Below are positions 8,961 through 10,065 of a DNA stretch of 10,065 bases, one piece after another (the first letter of the stretch is position 1; each line of letters starts with the position of its first letter). A program made the position numbers and the translations under genes. This stretch comes from Paramecium sonneborni (taxonomy: Eukaryota; Ciliophora; Oligohymenophorea; Peniculida; Parameciidae). Below the pieces are notes generated by a model. That model made no database searches, was not told the DNA's origin, and saw only the letters and a program-made list of their open reading frames with translations. The DNA lies in the NCBI GenBank assembly GCA_905182985.1, contig CAJJDN010000238.1, positions 2,061 through 12,125 of the forward strand, given 5' to 3'.

Positions 8961-9985
8961 TGATTATGAGAGATTTTTCATCTTTTAAACATATATCCAC
9001 AATGTATAATGAACATTATAAAATATCCACTATTTCTGTAGATTATAGAGGAATTCTATTCGTTATGTTATTATAAAATATAGAACCAATATTTCCAAAA
9101 ATATTTGATATATTAATTATTTTAGATTTTCGATTTTCAGAAAAAATAAAATAATTTGTTGAATTTTCTAATCTCTTTCTTAAGGTTTAATCATTATTTA
9201 CAAATACATAGGTTATATTTAAAGGTAATTATTGGTTGGAAATTTGAGATTTAATTTCTAATTATAATGGGGATGCTTTAATGTAAGTATCAAAATTAAG
9301 ATAGGTTTATTTAATTGAAACATAAACTCCTAAAAAATTTTCTATATGCACAGCTTTTTTGTATATCGTTATAAATCTATTTAGTCGAATAAAACTGAAT
9401 TAAGAATGAGAATCATCAATAGGGATAGCTTTTAAAAGTTAAGAACTTATTGGTTTATCATAATCATAGATTAATACAAAACAATCTAAATTATTCTCCT
9501 AATTGATTTTGAAAGCTAAAAGAGCCAAGTACTACGATTTGTAGGTTTTATATTAAATAGGATAGTGTATTTAATAATCTTAAGTAATAAGTTTCTTAGA
9601 TAGATTAATTTATTTCCTTCCAAACAATAAATTTAAGATTGTACTTAGTTTTAAATTAATTCAAACATTATATAATATGAATTACTTAGTTTTTGAAATT
9701 CAATGATATTTTAGAAATAGTAAACTTCTTTGGTAATCCAGGTGATTATAATTATGTTTGATGAGTAAAATAATTTGTTTTAAGAAAGCAAATTGTAAGT
9801 ACAGTTTTGTTATAAGTTTTCAATAGATTCTAAAAATTATAAAGTGTTAATTAAAATATGAATGTGAGTACAATTCTCTAAAGAGATACTTAAGAGGTCA
9901 TCTTGTTAAAATAAAGAATTTATTTTAGATTTTAATTTTAATTGTCTCGATTTTATTTCTTAATCTTACTCTTAATATAAAATGA
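8942..9985 (+). pseudogene. Decayed gene, segment 5 with C-terminal hydrophobic segment
   Basis: This is the best-preserved part: about 348 codons in one frame with TGA only at 9245, 9407, 9704 and 9743 before the last one at 9983. It includes Arg-Asp-Phe-Ser-Ser-Phe-Lys-His-Ile-Ser-Thr-Met, Ser-Val-Asp-Tyr-Arg-Gly-Ile-Leu-Phe-Val and Gly-Asn-Tyr-Trp-Leu-Glu-Ile, so Trp is written TGG here. Near the end a run rich in Leu/Ile/Val/Phe (about 9913-9970), bracketed by Lys, looks like a membrane helix with a very short tail. The TGA at 9983 may be the original stop. Repeated aromatic strands resemble a propeller-like ectodomain; this is inference. Confidence 0.6.
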
Positions 9986-10065
9986 GCTTTTTATTCTTTC
10001 TATCTACAATAATAACATTTAAATTAAAAATGCTTGTAAAAATCTAACAATCATCTATTTTAAAA
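9986..10065. other. AT-rich 3' flank
   Basis: I see nothing recognisable after the last TGA of the decayed gene. There is no telomeric repeat at this end of the window. Confidence 0.5.

Larger units (their letters stand above)
5419..9985 (+). pseudogene. Large decayed membrane-protein-like gene (overall extent)
   Basis: Protein-like sequence can be followed on the + strand for about 4.5 kb (some 1,500 codons) by moving between frames at five or more points. The followed path has internal TGA codons at 5960, 6517, 6823, 7336, 7393, 7628, 8033, 8237, 8285, 8357, 8721, 9245, 9407, 9704 and 9743, and a last one at 9983. Many lie where tryptophan would fit, suggesting TGG-to-TGA change. TAA/TAG-encoded Gln occurs throughout. 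The conceptual protein is Ile/Leu/Tyr/Phe-rich with beta-strand-like alternation and a hydrophobic C-terminal segment, so I infer a large surface or membrane protein. The family is unknown. The left edge is uncertain: weak coding-like sequence reaches back to about 5220. Two different adjacent relics cannot be excluded. Confidence 0.6.

Noticed and set aside
5419..9985. Genome in which TGA also encodes an amino acid
   Set aside because: The WD40 gene avoids in-frame TGA for 522 codons and ends at one, and the decayed gene also needs several frameshifts that recoding would not explain.
1..10065. Transposon, CRISPR array or rRNA gene
   Set aside because: I found no transposase-like motif, terminal inverted repeat pair, regularly spaced repeats or conserved rRNA segment on either strand.

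Overview
The window is AT-rich DNA (around 20-25% G+C by eye) from a ciliate using the nuclear code in which TAA and TAG encode glutamine and only TGA is a stop. The clearest proof is the gene at 3023-4591. It reads through many in-frame TAA/TAG codons, several at positions where Gln is plausible, writes tryptophan as TGG and ends at TGA. Its product (a Zn-binding-like Cys/His N-terminus, a helical segment and WD40 repeats) belongs to a type I recognise from Paramecium, where it forms a large family. The short, intron-free layout also fits Paramecium.

Layout. 1-3022 has no intact gene. It holds coding-like fragments in shifting + strand frames: a cysteine-rich piece at about 550-960, a piece at 2118-2362 and a short basic piece at 2401-2470. 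3023-4591 is the single intact gene, encoding a 522-residue WD40 protein. 4592-4645 is a short AT-rich spacer ending in a TAA microsatellite. 4646 to about 5215 is a sharply bounded island of roughly 40-50% G+C. It carries a long open frame from an ATG, but its codon signal jumps between frames, so I read it as a broken gene of unknown family. From about 5420 to 9985 a long decayed + strand gene can be followed through several frames. It has at least fifteen internal TGA codons, many where tryptophan would fit, and ends in a hydrophobic segment resembling a C-terminal membrane anchor.

How the parts relate. I see no operon-like or functional link between the genes. The pattern is one intact member of a multigene family surrounded by relics. 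That would suit a germline-limited (micronuclear) or subtelomeric, gene-poor segment, but the sequence alone does not prove either. I found no transposase, rRNA, credible tRNA, CRISPR array or telomeric repeat. The relic boundaries are approximate, because they come from reading conceptual translations by eye.
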